Shown: one piece after another, positions 21,925 to 32,374 of the stretch | Numbering within the stretch: the stretch's first letter is position 1 | How the letters are laid out: the number at the start of each line of letters is the position of its first letter | Assembly: GCA_022865345.1 (NCBI GenBank) | Contig: JALHSU010000016.1 | Coordinates: 1 to 36,481 of the forward strand | Length of the DNA: 36,481 bases | Direction: 5' to 3' | Source of the DNA: Candidatus Zixiibacteriota bacterium | GTDB lineage: Bacteria; Zixibacteria; MSB-5A5; RBG-16-43-9 | Notes under the pieces: model-generated | The model's input: the letters and a program-made list of their open reading frames with translations, nothing else | What the model was told of the DNA's origin: nothing | The model's database searches: none | Position numbers and translations under genes: made by a program

Positions 21925-24285
21925 TTGGACGAGCATACTCTCAGAGTTTTAGAATTTGACAAGATAAAAAAGATTTTAGACTCGAAGTGCTTATCGGAAT
22001 TAGGTAAGAATAAAGTTGCTTCTCTTTTTCCAGTCACGGAGCAGGAGCTTATCTCAAAATGGCAGAAGGATACGACCGAGCTGAAAGAGATTTTGCAGTT
22101 CGAGGAGAAGTTTCCCCTGTATTCGGTTCCAGACCTCTCCGATTCTTTTAAAAAAGCGGAAAGGATCGGTGGATATTTGGAGCCGAGAGAGTTTCTGAGG
22201 ATAGAGGAGATGCTAAAACTCTGCCGGCTGCTCCTCAAATTCATCCAGGAGAAAGAAAAAAAATATCCACAGATAATCACTTTGATTTCAAAGCTCAAAC
22301 GATTCGACGAGCTTTCCAAAACTATAAACAAAGCCATAGATTCCTCAGGCGAGATAAAAGATAATGCCACCTCCGCTCTTTTTTCGATCAGACAGGGAAA
22401 GAATACCAATCGGAATAAGATATTGGAGAAACTGCAAGGTTTTTTAAAAATAAAAAAAAGGGAGGCACAAGAGGAGATCGTTACTTTAAGGGAGGGAAGG
22501 TACGTGGTCTCACTTCCCGTGGAGGAATTTCACAAAAGCAAAGGGATTGTGCATGACCGCTCCAGTTCCGGGGCTACTCTTTTTGTCGAGCCTTTACCAG
22601 TGGTGGAGTTGAACAACAAACAAAGAGAATTGGAAATTGAGGAGAAAAATGAGATAGAGAAGATTTTAAAGGAACTGACTTCCCTGATCAGAAAAGATAT
22701 AGAGGACCTTCAGATTTCTTTGGAGGTAATAGCGGAGTTGGATTTCATATATTCCAAAGCGCTTCTATCCTTGGAGTGCAGGGGGAATGAGCCAAAATTC
22801 AATTCAGAGGGGTATCTTAATCTCAAAGACGCCCGGCATCCGATTTTGTATCTTTCCGGTATGTTATCCAAAGAAGAGATTGTTCCCCTTTCTTTAGAGT
22901 TAGGCAAAAAATTCAGCGTTCTGATTATCACCGGGCCTAATACTGGTGGAAAGACCGTAGCTTTAAAGACAACCGGGATAACATCTCTGATGGCTCAGGC
23001 CGGACTTCATATACCCGCAGAATTCGGCTCCACCCTTCCGATTTTCAAGCAGGTCTTTGCGGATATAGGAGATGAGCAGTCCATAGAGATGTCTTTATCC
23101 ACGTTCTCCTCCCATATCGGTCAGATAATCAAAGCCCTCAAAACTGCGGATGAAAATAGCCTGGTCCTCTTGGACGAATTAGGGTCAGGCACTGATCCAA
23201 AAGAAGGAGTGGCTTTAGGGGAAGCAATCGTTGCAAACTTGATCCAGAAAAAGGTAAAAACGGTGATAACCACTCATCAGGGCGTTTTAAAAACTTTGGC
23301 CCAGATCTATCCGCAGGTGGAAAATGCTTCTTTAGAATTTGACAAGGAAAGCCTCAAGCCAACATACAGGTTTCAGATCGGTTACCCTGGGGGAAGTTAC
23401 GGAATAGAAATCGCCAGAAGATTGGGTATGCCGGAAAACATAATCCAGAGATCTTTTGAGCTTTTAGGCACCAAGGAAAGGGATATGGGTCTGCTTTTAG
23501 AGGAGCTGGAAAGAAATCTAAAAGTGGTAAGGGAGAATAGAAAAGCAATAGAGGAGCAAAAAAAAGTCTCGGATGAACTGGTAAATCTCTATCAGGATAG
23601 ATTAAAAAAGCTCGAATCAAGTCAAAAGGAGCTGAGGGTCAAAGCCCTAAAGGAATCAAGAGAGCTGGTGGAAAAGACCAGGGTGGAGATCGAACACCTT
23701 ATCTCCGAGCTAAAAAGCACCAAAGCTCAAAAGGAGATCATAAAGCAAGCCCATACATATTTTGAGCGAACGAAAAAGAACTTAGAAGAGGGATTAGGGA
23801 ATTTAGAAGAAAAAGCTCCCGTGGTTAAGGAGCAAATAAAGCCCGGCGATCTGGTCTGGATCGAGTCCTTAAAGATGGAAGGAGAGGTTCTGTCCGAGCC
23901 GGACAAAGCAGGCAAAGTGAAGCTCAAGATCGGCAACTTTACGTATACTGTGGAACAGAGCGAGCTATCTTTAGTCAAGGAAAAAAAGAAAGAGGAGCCT
24001 TTATCCTCGACCAAATATGAGCTATATTCATTCAAGGAGATCTCGCCAGAAATAGATTTAAGAGGTTTGACTTCAGATGAGGCATTCGATAAGGTGGATA
24101 AATATTTAGACGATGCCTATTTAGCTGGTTTGTCTGAGGTGGTTTTAATTCACGGCAAGGGAACCGGAGCGTTGAGGGAAAAGATAGGGAAGTTTCTCAC
24201 CGGACATCATCGGGTAAAAGAGACCAGAATAGGCACGTTAGAAGAAGGGGGAGCAGGAGTAACGATTGTAAAATTAAAGGAATGA
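21925..24285 (+). CDS. mutS2: Endonuclease MutS2
   Basis: A 786-residue protein, full length for MutS2. The start DEHTLRVLEFDKIKKIL matches the family N-terminus, so TTG 21925 is the start; no ATG or GTG exists after the in-frame TAA at 21883. Walker A is GPNTGGKT (337-344). Walker B is SLVLLDELGSGTDPKEG (around 412-428). A long coiled-coil segment follows at about 510-625, then a linker domain, and the Smr nuclease domain from about 708 (IDLRGLT, then IHGKGTG near 741) to the end. MutS2 suppresses recombination and acts in ribosome rescue in some species. A CCGCC-GAAGGCGG palindrome lies 20 bases before the start, and the Shine-Dalgarno sequence is weak. Confidence 0.95.
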   Translation: MDEHTLRVLEFDKIKKILDSKCLSELGKNKVASLFPVTEQELISKWQKDTTELKEILQFEEKFPLYSVPDLSDSFKKAERIGGYLEPREFLRIEEMLKLCRLLLKFIQEKEKKYPQIITLISKLKRFDELSKTINKAIDSSGEIKDNATSALFSIRQGKNTNRNKILEKLQGFLKIKKREAQEEIVTLREGRYVVSLPVEEFHKSKGIVHDRSSSGATLFVEPLPVVELNNKQRELEIEEKNEIEKILKELTSLIRKDIEDLQISLEVIAELDFIYSKALLSLECRGNEPKFNSEGYLNLKDARHPILYLSGMLSKEEIVPLSLELGKKFSVLIITGPNTGGKTVALKTTGITSLMAQAGLHIPAEFGSTLPIFKQVFADIGDEQSIEMSLSTFSSHIGQIIKALKTADENSLVLLDELGSGTDPKEGVALGEAIVANLIQKKVKTVITTHQGVLKTLAQIYPQVENASLEFDKESLKPTYRFQIGYPGGSYGIEIARRLGMPENIIQRSFELLGTKERDMGLLLEELERNLKVVRENRKAIEEQKKVSDELVNLYQDRLKKLESSQKELRVKALKESRELVEKTRVEIEHLISELKSTKAQKEIIKQAHTYFERTKKNLEEGLGNLEEKAPVVKEQIKPGDLVWIESLKMEGEVLSEPDKAGKVKLKIGNFTYTVEQSELSLVKEKKKEEPLSSTKYELYSFKEISPEIDLRGLTSDEAFDKVDKYLDDAYLAGLSEVVLIHGKGTGALREKIGKFLTGHHRVKETRIGTLEEGGAGVTIVKLKE

Positions 24286-24322
24286 GTAAGACGTAAGATG
24301 GGAGACGTGAGACGAATCGTTC

Positions 24323-24347
24323 GTAGCGTCCCGCCTCTTGCGGGACG
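24323..24347 (+). repeat. REP-like hairpin (GTAGCGTCC family)
   Basis: GTAG, then CGTCCCGC, a CTCTT loop and GCGGGACG. Related to 956-980. Confidence 0.7.
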
Positions 24348-24389
24348 ATGCCAGTTTTGGAGCGTAAACCTTCAGGTTTGTCAAAAGCT

Positions 24390-24417
24390 GTAGGGGTTCA
24401 AAATTTTGAACCCCTAC
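24390..24417. repeat. Perfect 28-bp palindrome with GTAG/CTAC ends
   Basis: GTAGGGGTTCAAAA and its exact complement without a loop, ending 11 bases before the dnaG start. As RNA it would put a strong hairpin just upstream of the dnaG initiation region, where no Shine-Dalgarno is seen. Confidence 0.75.
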
Positions 24418-24428
24418 AAGTTGCAAAT

Positions 24429-26171
24429 ATGTCAAATTTCATTCCAGACGAGCTGATCAATCAGGTGAGGGAGGCTAACGACATCGTTGAAGTCATCTCC
24501 GAATACCTGCCTCTCAAGAAAAAAGGAAAAAGCTATACGGCTTTATGCCCCTTTCATCCGGAGAAGACGCCTTCTTTTTCAGTTAGCCAGGAAAGGCAGA
24601 TCTATCACTGCTTTGGATGCGGAAAGGGCGGGAATGTCTATACTTTCCTGATGGAGCATGAGAAACTAAGCTTCTTTGAAGCTCTGAAACTACTGGCTAA
24701 GCGGGCTAATATCTCTCTTCCCAAAAAGACTTCAGACCAGAAGGCTACGGAAACTTTAGATCAGCTTTTTTATGCCAATCAGGTAGCTAACGAGTATTTT
24801 CGAGATTCTCTGAAACACAGCAAAAAAGCAAAGGAGTATCTTCAAAGCCGCGGGTTTTCCTCAGAAACTATTGAGGTTTTCTCATTAGGATATGCTCCTG
24901 CAGAGTGGGAAGGGCTGATCAGGTTCTCGAAAGAGAAGGATCTGAAGCCAGAAATCCTTTTGTCCGCTGGTCTGGTGGTGGAAAAAGAGAAAAAAGCCGG
25001 CTGGTATGACCGGTTCAGAGACCGGGTAACCTTCCCTATATTTAACTTAAGCCAGAAGATCGTGGGATTTGGAGGAAGAATCATCCAGGAGAAGGACGAG
25101 CCGAAATACCTGAATTCGCCTGAATCTCCCATATATCACAAAGGGAAAATCCTCTATGGCCTTAATATTTCAAAGGATCTGATCAGGGACAAAAAAGCAG
25201 CCGTGCTGGTAGAAGGGTATATCGATTTAATCAGTCTATATCAATCCGGGATAAAGAACGTGGTCGCTCCTCTGGGAACCTCTTTTACGCAAGACCAAGC
25301 CCGGCTTCTTTCGCGTTATGCGGAGAAAGTCTATCTGCTGTTTGATTCAGACCGCGCAGGAGAGTCTGCCGTATTCCGCAGCGCGGACCTTCTTTTTGAC
25401 TCAGAAATGGAGATGATGATAGTAGTCTTACCCTCAGGGGAAGATCCGGATAGTTTTGTAAGGAAGCATGGTCTAAAAGGAATGGCTCAGAAGTTGAGAG
25501 AGGCCAAAAGCTTTATCGATTATAAAAAGGATTCTTTGCCTGCAGAATTCAATTCACTGCCTATGAAGGAGCAGGAGGGAATAATCAAGGAATTGGCCGA
25601 AACTGCCAGCCGGATAAAAAACCAGCTCTGGAAAGACCTTTTCATAAATAAAGCTGTTCAGGCTTTCAAGGTAAACGAGAAAATCATCCTGGATGCAATC
25701 AAGGGGATAGGCAGAAAAGAGGAGCGCTCCAAGGTTTTACCAGAGGAGAAGCTTAAAGGGCCGCATAAATTAGAAAGAGAGCTTTTAAAAATCTTAATAG
25801 ATGAGAATAGATTAATTCCTCTGACCAGAAACAGGCTAAGCAAGGAAGATTTCTATTTTCCTGAAAATGCAGAGTTATTTAAGATGATCCTGAATCTTTT
25901 TGAAACAGCCGGAAAAGTCTCGCCTTCGGCCCTGATCGATAAGGCTCAAGCTCAAAAGTTAAAAGAGCTTATATCGGAGATATCCACCCTGGACTTAGGG
26001 CTGGCTGAGCCGGAGCTTATGCTGGGGGATTATATCAAAAGGATAGAGCAGAAGAAGAAATCTGACCAGATCAGGAGATTGAAGGAAGAGGTCAAAATTG
26101 CCTGGGGTAAAGGTGAAAAGGAAAAGGCAGAGGAGCTGACAGTTATACTTCATAAACTGATAAGAAAGTGA
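24429..26171 (+). CDS. dnaG: DNA primase
   Basis: A 580-residue primase. The zinc-binding domain has C40, H43, C61 and C64 (CPFH and CFGC). The catalytic core shows the KIVGFGGR-type RNA-polymerase basic motif (QKIVGFGGRII), the TOPRIM Glu E262 in VLVEGYIDL and the pair D306/D308 in LLFDSDRAGE. The C-terminal region is shorter and variable. I start it at ATG 24429 (MSNFIPDELINQVREANDIV), the usual DnaG N-terminus. An in-frame ATG at 24348 would add 27 residues encoded by palindromic repeats. rpoD, a frequent neighbour, does not follow; two tRNA genes do. Confidence 0.96.
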   Translation: MSNFIPDELINQVREANDIVEVISEYLPLKKKGKSYTALCPFHPEKTPSFSVSQERQIYHCFGCGKGGNVYTFLMEHEKLSFFEALKLLAKRANISLPKKTSDQKATETLDQLFYANQVANEYFRDSLKHSKKAKEYLQSRGFSSETIEVFSLGYAPAEWEGLIRFSKEKDLKPEILLSAGLVVEKEKKAGWYDRFRDRVTFPIFNLSQKIVGFGGRIIQEKDEPKYLNSPESPIYHKGKILYGLNISKDLIRDKKAAVLVEGYIDLISLYQSGIKNVVAPLGTSFTQDQARLLSRYAEKVYLLFDSDRAGESAVFRSADLLFDSEMEMMIVVLPSGEDPDSFVRKHGLKGMAQKLREAKSFIDYKKDSLPAEFNSLPMKEQEGIIKELAETASRIKNQLWKDLFINKAVQAFKVNEKIILDAIKGIGRKEERSKVLPEEKLKGPHKLERELLKILIDENRLIPLTRNRLSKEDFYFPENAELFKMILNLFETAGKVSPSALIDKAQAQKLKELISEISTLDLGLAEPELMLGDYIKRIEQKKKSDQIRRLKEEVKIAWGKGEKEKAEELTVILHKLIRK

Positions 26172-26254
26172 GCCTCTGTCTCAAAAAAGTTTCTTCCGGG
26201 ACGTATGGATTTGCAAAAGCCAAAAAGAGCATAGCTGATAGACTGAAAAAAATC

Positions 26255-26284
26255 TTGACTAATGAGGTTGGTAAGTAATATATT
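26255..26284 (+). promoter_or_regulatory. tRNA promoter
   Basis: TTGACT (26255-26260), an 18-base spacer and TATATT (26279-26284), about 20 bases before the first tRNA. Confidence 0.65.
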
Positions 26285-26303
26285 CTTTTTTAGATGTTTT
26301 CAG

Positions 26304-26377
26304 GGGCCCATAGCTCAGTTGGTTAGAGCAACTGACTCATAATCAGTGGGTCCCAGGTTCAAGTCCTGGTGGGCCCA
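26304..26377 (+). tRNA. tRNA with CAT anticodon, probably tRNA-Ile2 (lysidine type) or elongator Met
   Basis: A full cloverleaf: acceptor GGGCCCA/TGGGCCC, D-arm GCTC/GAGC, anticodon stem ACTGA/TCAGT with loop CTCATAA, T-arm CCAGG/CCTGG with TTCAAGT. The anticodon is CAT. C4-G69 and C5-G68 in the acceptor favour the TilS-modified isoleucine tRNA, but elongator Met cannot be excluded by eye. CCA is not encoded; AGAT follows the acceptor. Confidence 0.92.
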
Positions 26378-26442
26378 GATAAGAGTGATAAAGTGACTGA
26401 GTGATGGAGTAATTAGTTAATCACTTCTTCACTGTATTATGT

Positions 26443-26519
26443 GGGCGATTAGCTCAGTTGGTTAGAGCGTTCGGTTCACATCCGAAAGGTCATCCGTTCA
26501 AGTCGGATATTGCCCACCA
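26443..26519 (+). tRNA. tRNA-Val (CAC anticodon)
   Basis: Acceptor GGGCGAT/ATTGCCC (one G-T pair), D-arm GCTC/GAGC, anticodon stem TTCGG/CCGAA with loop TTCACAT, T-arm ATCCG/CGGAT. The anticodon CAC reads GTG. CCA is encoded at 26517-26519, unlike the tRNA 66 bases upstream. Confidence 0.95.
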
Positions 26520-26640
26520 TAAAGGCAGTTAGTAGTTAATAGTTCATGGTTCATAGACAAGGGAAAATGGATGAAAGTTTTTCAGAGGGAAGAGAACGTC
26601 TACGGTTTTTCAAAGGTTTCGAGAATAGGGCAAATTTAAA

Positions 26641-26676
26641 AGAGAAGTGCACGATGAAAAGTGCACTTTTCTTTTT
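26641..26676 (+). terminator. Intrinsic terminator after the tRNAs
   Basis: AAGTGCAC and GTGCACTT form an 8-bp stem around a short A-rich loop, followed by TTCTTTTT. It ends the tRNA transcript and isolates the zinc-ribbon gene that starts at 26705, unless it serves as an attenuator for that gene. Confidence 0.75.
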
Positions 26677-26704
26677 AAGTAAAATAAACTAAGGAGTCCT
26701 GGTA

Positions 26705-28877
<2,173 letters not shown>

Positions 28878-28879
28878 GC

Positions 28880-28908
28880 TTGACAACTTTTTCCAAAACC
28901 TTTATATT
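28880..28908 (+). promoter_or_regulatory. Strong promoter, probably for RNase P RNA
   Basis: TTGACA (28880-28885), a 17-base spacer and TATATT (28903-28908), beginning just past the guaB stop. The next gene downstream is the RNase P RNA at 29077, so the transcript would carry a leader of about 160 nt that includes a REPIN-like element. Confidence 0.7.
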
Positions 28909-28943
28909 GATTGTTGCAGTAGAGTTCTTTAAGTCTCGACAAG

Positions 28944-29011
28944 CTCGTAGGCGGAGCACCTTGCTCCGCCATAGAAGAAAAATCAACGGGGCTGGGAGCC
29001 CCGCCTACGAG
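28944..29011. repeat. REPIN-like element (CTCGTAGGCGG family)
   Basis: Outer arms CTCGTAGGCGG and CCGCCTACGAG enclose a GCGGAGC/GCTCCGC hairpin and a GGGGCT/AGCCCC hairpin. Nearly the same element lies at 34816-34872, with half copies at 19551-19574 and 36269-36295. Confidence 0.8.
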
Positions 29012-29076
29012 AGGATAAACAGGTTTTAGGGGTGCTGAAACTGAAGGATTTAAGAGAGAAGTGATTTTTGCTCTTT

Positions 29077-29450
29077 GACCAAAACAGACCAGACGATCGT
29101 CCCGCCTTTGGCGGGAAGGAAAGTCCGAGCTCTCCAAGGCAGAGTGCCTCGTAACCCGAGGGTCCCCTACAGGGGAACGGAAAGTGTCACAGAAACTATA
29201 CCGCCCCCGCCCCGATACATCGGGGCAGGAGCAAGGGTGAAATGGTGGTGTAAGAGACTACCGTCCCGGTAGTGATACCGGGAGCAGGACAAACCCCACT
29301 TGAGAGCAAGACCAAATAGGGGAGGAGAAGTTGCCTGCTTCGTTTTTACTCCCGGGTAGGTCGCTTGAGTCCAGGTGCAAACCTGGTCCCAGATAGATGA
29401 TCGTCATATCCAGATGGATAACAGAACTCGGCTTATGGTCTGTTTTGGTC
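29077..29450 (+). ncRNA. rnpB: RNase P RNA (bacterial class A)
   Basis: The catalytic RNA that trims tRNA 5' ends. The ends pair perfectly as helix P1: GACCAAAACAGACC (29077-29090) with GGTCTGTTTTGGTC (29437-29450). P2 is GACGATC (29092-29098) with GATCGTC (29399-29405). The universal core blocks are present: GAAGGAAAGTCCGAGCTC, AAGGGTGAAATGGTGGTGTAAGAG, GGGTAGGTCGCTTGAG, AGATAGATGATCGTC and ACAGAACTCGGCTTAT. P3 is reduced to a short hairpin, CCCGCC-TTT-GGCGGG. Coding frames that cross this region are chance. Confidence 0.97.
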
Positions 29451-29463
29451 TTTATTAAAAACT

Positions 29464-29577
29464 GTAGCGAGGTTTTCAGGCCTCCACAGATAAAGGATGA
29501 AAAGAATTCTGGAAGGCTGAAGCCTTCCGCTACAAGTGCTTGCTGGAACAATGTAGCGGAGGTCTTCAGACCTCCAC
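29464..29577. repeat. Cluster of GTAGCGGAGG-family REP-like hairpins
   Basis: Three hairpins: GTAGCGAGGTTTTCAGGCCTCCAC (29464-29487), GGAAGGCTGAAGCCTTCCGCTAC in the opposite orientation (29511-29533) and GTAGCGGAGGTCTTCAGACCTCCAC (29553-29577). The same stems appear as one two-hairpin element at 36110-36162. Confidence 0.75.
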
Positions 29578-29587
29578 TTACTGAGAG

Positions 29588-29678
29588 GGTAGGTCAGACA
29601 TTCCTGTCTGACCACAAGTACACTGTCACGAGAACAGACAAGTCCTATGACGGATCCGTAGGAAATGTCTGTTCTACC
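29588..29678. repeat. Inverted copy of the AACAGACA-family REPIN
   Basis: Begins GGTAGGTCAGACA and ends TGTCTGTTCTACC, the reverse complement of the order seen at 1037-1093 and 18708-18805. It ends 23 bases before the recJ start. Confidence 0.75.
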
Positions 29679-29701
29679 AAATTGAGAAAGGAAAAGTCTT
29701 C

Positions 29702-31405
29702 GTGGAATTGAGATGGGAATTTCCCCAAAAAATAGATGAGAACAAGTGCGAAGAGCTCTCATCTGAATTAGGGCTGCCTCCAGTAGTCGGAAAAATTCTG
29801 ATCAATCGGGGGTATTCAGAACCAGAAGAAGCCAGGAACTTCTTAAACCCCAGCCTGAACGATCTGTACGACCCGTTCTGCTTTAAGGATATGGAGAAAG
29901 GGGTTGAAAAAGTCATCTCCGCTTTGAAGGAAAACGAGAGGATAATGATTTTCGGAGACTACGACGTGGACGGGATCACCTCAGCTTCTCTTATGTATCT
30001 GGTTTTGACCAAATTAGGAGCCCAGGTCTCATATTATCTGCCTAACCGACTGGTCGAAGGTTATGGACTTTCTGAGGAAGGAATTTTAGAGGCTGAAAGA
30101 AGGGGAGCAAAACTTATTATCTCAGTCGATTGCGGTATCAATGCAGTAAAAGAGGTTGATTTTGCTAAGAAGAAGGGGATAGATTGTATCATTACTGATC
30201 ATCATGAGCCGGCTGAGACCTTACCGGATGCCTGCGCTATTATCAATCCCAAGCAGGAAGGAGAGACCTATAAGGGAAAGGAACTTTCCGGAGTAGGAGT
30301 GGCTTTTAAATTAGCTCAAGCTATTTACAGAAAATTGGGTCAGGATGAAAAAGAATTAGAGGACCATCTTGACTTAGTAGCCCTGGGAACTGCCGCAGAC
30401 ATTGTCCCTCTCCTGGGTGAGAACAGGATTTTGACCAGATACGGGCTTTTGCAGGTTGCCAAAACCTCCAAACCGGGGCTTAAATCTCTAATCTTCATCT
30501 CAGGGCTGATGGGAAAGGAGATCGGGACAGGACAGGTTGTGTTCATCCTGGCCCCGCGGATAAACGCAGTAGGAAGATTAGGAGATGCGGAAAGGGCAAT
30601 CAAGCTCCTGACAACCAGAGATGAGAGATTAGCTTCGGAGATCTCACGGGTTTTGGATGAGGAGAATAGAAAAAGAAAAAATATAGATGAGGGAACCCTG
30701 GAACAGGCTTTAGAGCTGATCCAGGAAGAGGTTGACCTGGAAAATGATAAGGCGATTATTTTAGCTTCTGCTGGCTGGCATCAGGGAGTTATCGGGATAG
30801 TCGCCTCAAGAGTTGCCGAAAGATTCTACAGGCCAACCGTGATGATTTCCATAGATGGTGAAGAAGGAAAGGGTTCAGCCAGGAGTATCCCCGGATTTCA
30901 CCTGTTCGAGGCTCTAAAAGAATGCGAGGATTGTCTCTTGAAATACGGGGGTCACAAGTATGCGGCTGGTCTTTCTATCTCAGCTAAGGAGATCGAATCC
31001 TTCAAAGAGAAATTTAAATTAGTTTCATCCAGGATAATTAAAGATGAGGATTTAATTCCCAGGCTTTCTGTGGATGCCGAGCTGGAGCTGGAGGAGATTC
31101 AAGATGAGCTTATATCTGCCCTGGAGCTTTTTGCTCCTTTTGGCCCCGGCAATTTAAAACCGGTTTTCGTGACCAGAGGTCTGGAATTAGCGGATGATGC
31201 CTACGTGGTAGGAAAGAATCATCTGAGGTTGAAAGTGAAGAAAAACGGGATAATTATGGATGCTATCGGGTTTAATTTAGGAGATTTTGCCAAACCTCTG
31301 GCAATGCGGGGCACAAAAATAGATTTAGCTTACGTGCTGGAGCTCAACGTTTGGAATGGAAACTCCAAAATCCAGATGCGTCTTAAAGACCTGCAGATGA
31401 GATAA
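29702..31405 (+). CDS. recJ: Single-strand-DNA-specific exonuclease RecJ
   Basis: A 567-residue 5'-3' exonuclease of the DHH family. The DHH domain has DYDVDG at 86-91 and the DHH triad at 166-168 (TDHHEP), with further metal ligands in SVDCGIN and DLVALGTAADIVPL. The DHHA1 domain carries GGHKYAAGLS near 416-425. The C-terminal OB-like domain includes FAPFGPGNLKPVF. It acts in recombination and mismatch or base-excision repair. The start is GTG 29702, with AAAGGA nine bases upstream. It runs 10 bases before the MeaB-type GTPase gene, so the metabolic genes behind it may be partly co-transcribed. Confidence 0.95.
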   Translation: MELRWEFPQKIDENKCEELSSELGLPPVVGKILINRGYSEPEEARNFLNPSLNDLYDPFCFKDMEKGVEKVISALKENERIMIFGDYDVDGITSASLMYLVLTKLGAQVSYYLPNRLVEGYGLSEEGILEAERRGAKLIISVDCGINAVKEVDFAKKKGIDCIITDHHEPAETLPDACAIINPKQEGETYKGKELSGVGVAFKLAQAIYRKLGQDEKELEDHLDLVALGTAADIVPLLGENRILTRYGLLQVAKTSKPGLKSLIFISGLMGKEIGTGQVVFILAPRINAVGRLGDAERAIKLLTTRDERLASEISRVLDEENRKRKNIDEGTLEQALELIQEEVDLENDKAIILASAGWHQGVIGIVASRVAERFYRPTVMISIDGEEGKGSARSIPGFHLFEALKECEDCLLKYGGHKYAAGLSISAKEIESFKEKFKLVSSRIIKDEDLIPRLSVDAELELEEIQDELISALELFAPFGPGNLKPVFVTRGLELADDAYVVGKNHLRLKVKKNGIIMDAIGFNLGDFAKPLAMRGTKIDLAYVLELNVWNGNSKIQMRLKDLQMR

Positions 31406-31415
31406 AAAGAAAGAT

Positions 31416-32352
31416 ATGTCTTTATTAGATAGATTCCTTCAAAAAGACGAGGTGGCACTTGCCAGGCTTATCTCCTATGTGGAAAATCAAGCCCCTGATT
31501 ATCGCAAGATCTTATCCTCTCTATACTCCAGAACCGGGAAAGCTTACCGGGTAGGGATAACCGGTCCGCCAGGGGCTGGGAAGAGCACCCTCGTGGACAA
31601 ATTAAGCTGTGACCTGATTCAAAACGGAAATGAAGTGGGGATAATCGCGGTCGACCCATCCAGCCCCTTTACCGGGGGCGCACTTTTAGGAGACCGGATA
31701 AGGATGCAGGATTTGACCACCAGAAAAGGTATCTTCATTCGCAGCATGGCAACCCGGGGCTCCCTGGGTGGACTTGCTTTTGCCACCAAGGAGGTGTCTT
31801 TGCTTTTAGACGCCTTTGGTAAGGATTTTATTTTGATAGAAACCGTAGGCGTAGGCCAGATAGAATTGGACATAGTTGATGCCTGCGACACCACCCTGGT
31901 TGTATTTGTGCCGGAATCTGGTGACAGCATTCAGGCGATGAAGGCCGGGCTGATGGAGATTGCAGATATATTCGTTGTGAACAAAGCTGATAGGGAGGGA
32001 GCAAACAGGATAGTTTCGGAGTTAGATATGATTTTGGATGTGCGGCGAAAAAAAAAACGAGTGGAATTACCCGATCGTTTCCACGGAAGCGGTTAATAAC
32101 AAAGGCATAGATGAACTTCTGAAGAAAATCAATGAGCACCGGAAATTTATCACCGAGAACCATCTTTTAGAAAAACATCGTAAAGAGCAGATAAAAACAG
32201 AGTTAAGAAAAATAATGGAGCTAAAACTAAAAGAGCTGATCGAAAAGAACTTAAGCGATGCCAATCTGGACCAGCTGGCAGAGAGGGTTTATTCCGGTCA
32301 GGAAGATCCTTATTCTGCCGGCGAGAAGATTCTGGAGAATTTGAATTTGTAA
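31416..32352 (+). CDS. MeaB/ArgK-type GTPase chaperone of a B12 mutase, interrupted by a frameshift
   Basis: A P-loop GTPase that protects and loads adenosylcobalamin mutases. The first part (31416-32096) shows Walker A GPPGAGKS (50-57), the switch region DPSSPFTGGALLGDRIRM, ETVGVGQIE and the base-recognition motif NKAD (189-192). After RRKK the frame runs into a run of ten A (32048-32057) and then meets an early stop. Reading the run as nine A continues in the next frame as NEWNYPIVSTEAVNNKGIDE through a dimerisation arm to a stop at 32352, giving a normal 311 residues. This is either a sequencing slip, a real mutation, or a slippage site. The next gene is the mutase it would serve. Confidence 0.88.
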
Positions 32353-32374
32353 ATCAGTCTAAAGGTGAGGTCTT

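Noticed and set aside
24348-24428. N-terminal extension of DNA primase
   Set aside because: It is encoded by hairpin repeats; the usual DnaG start is at 24429.
29075-29711. Several open frames on both strands over the RNase P RNA and the repeats behind it
   Set aside because: The region is explained by the RNase P RNA with its P1/P2 pairings and core motifs and by REP-like hairpins; the translations have no family pattern.
32038-32352. Separate small gene starting at ATG 32038
   Set aside because: It continues the MeaB-type sequence in the next frame from the A run; it has no ribosome site and begins inside the upstream coding region.
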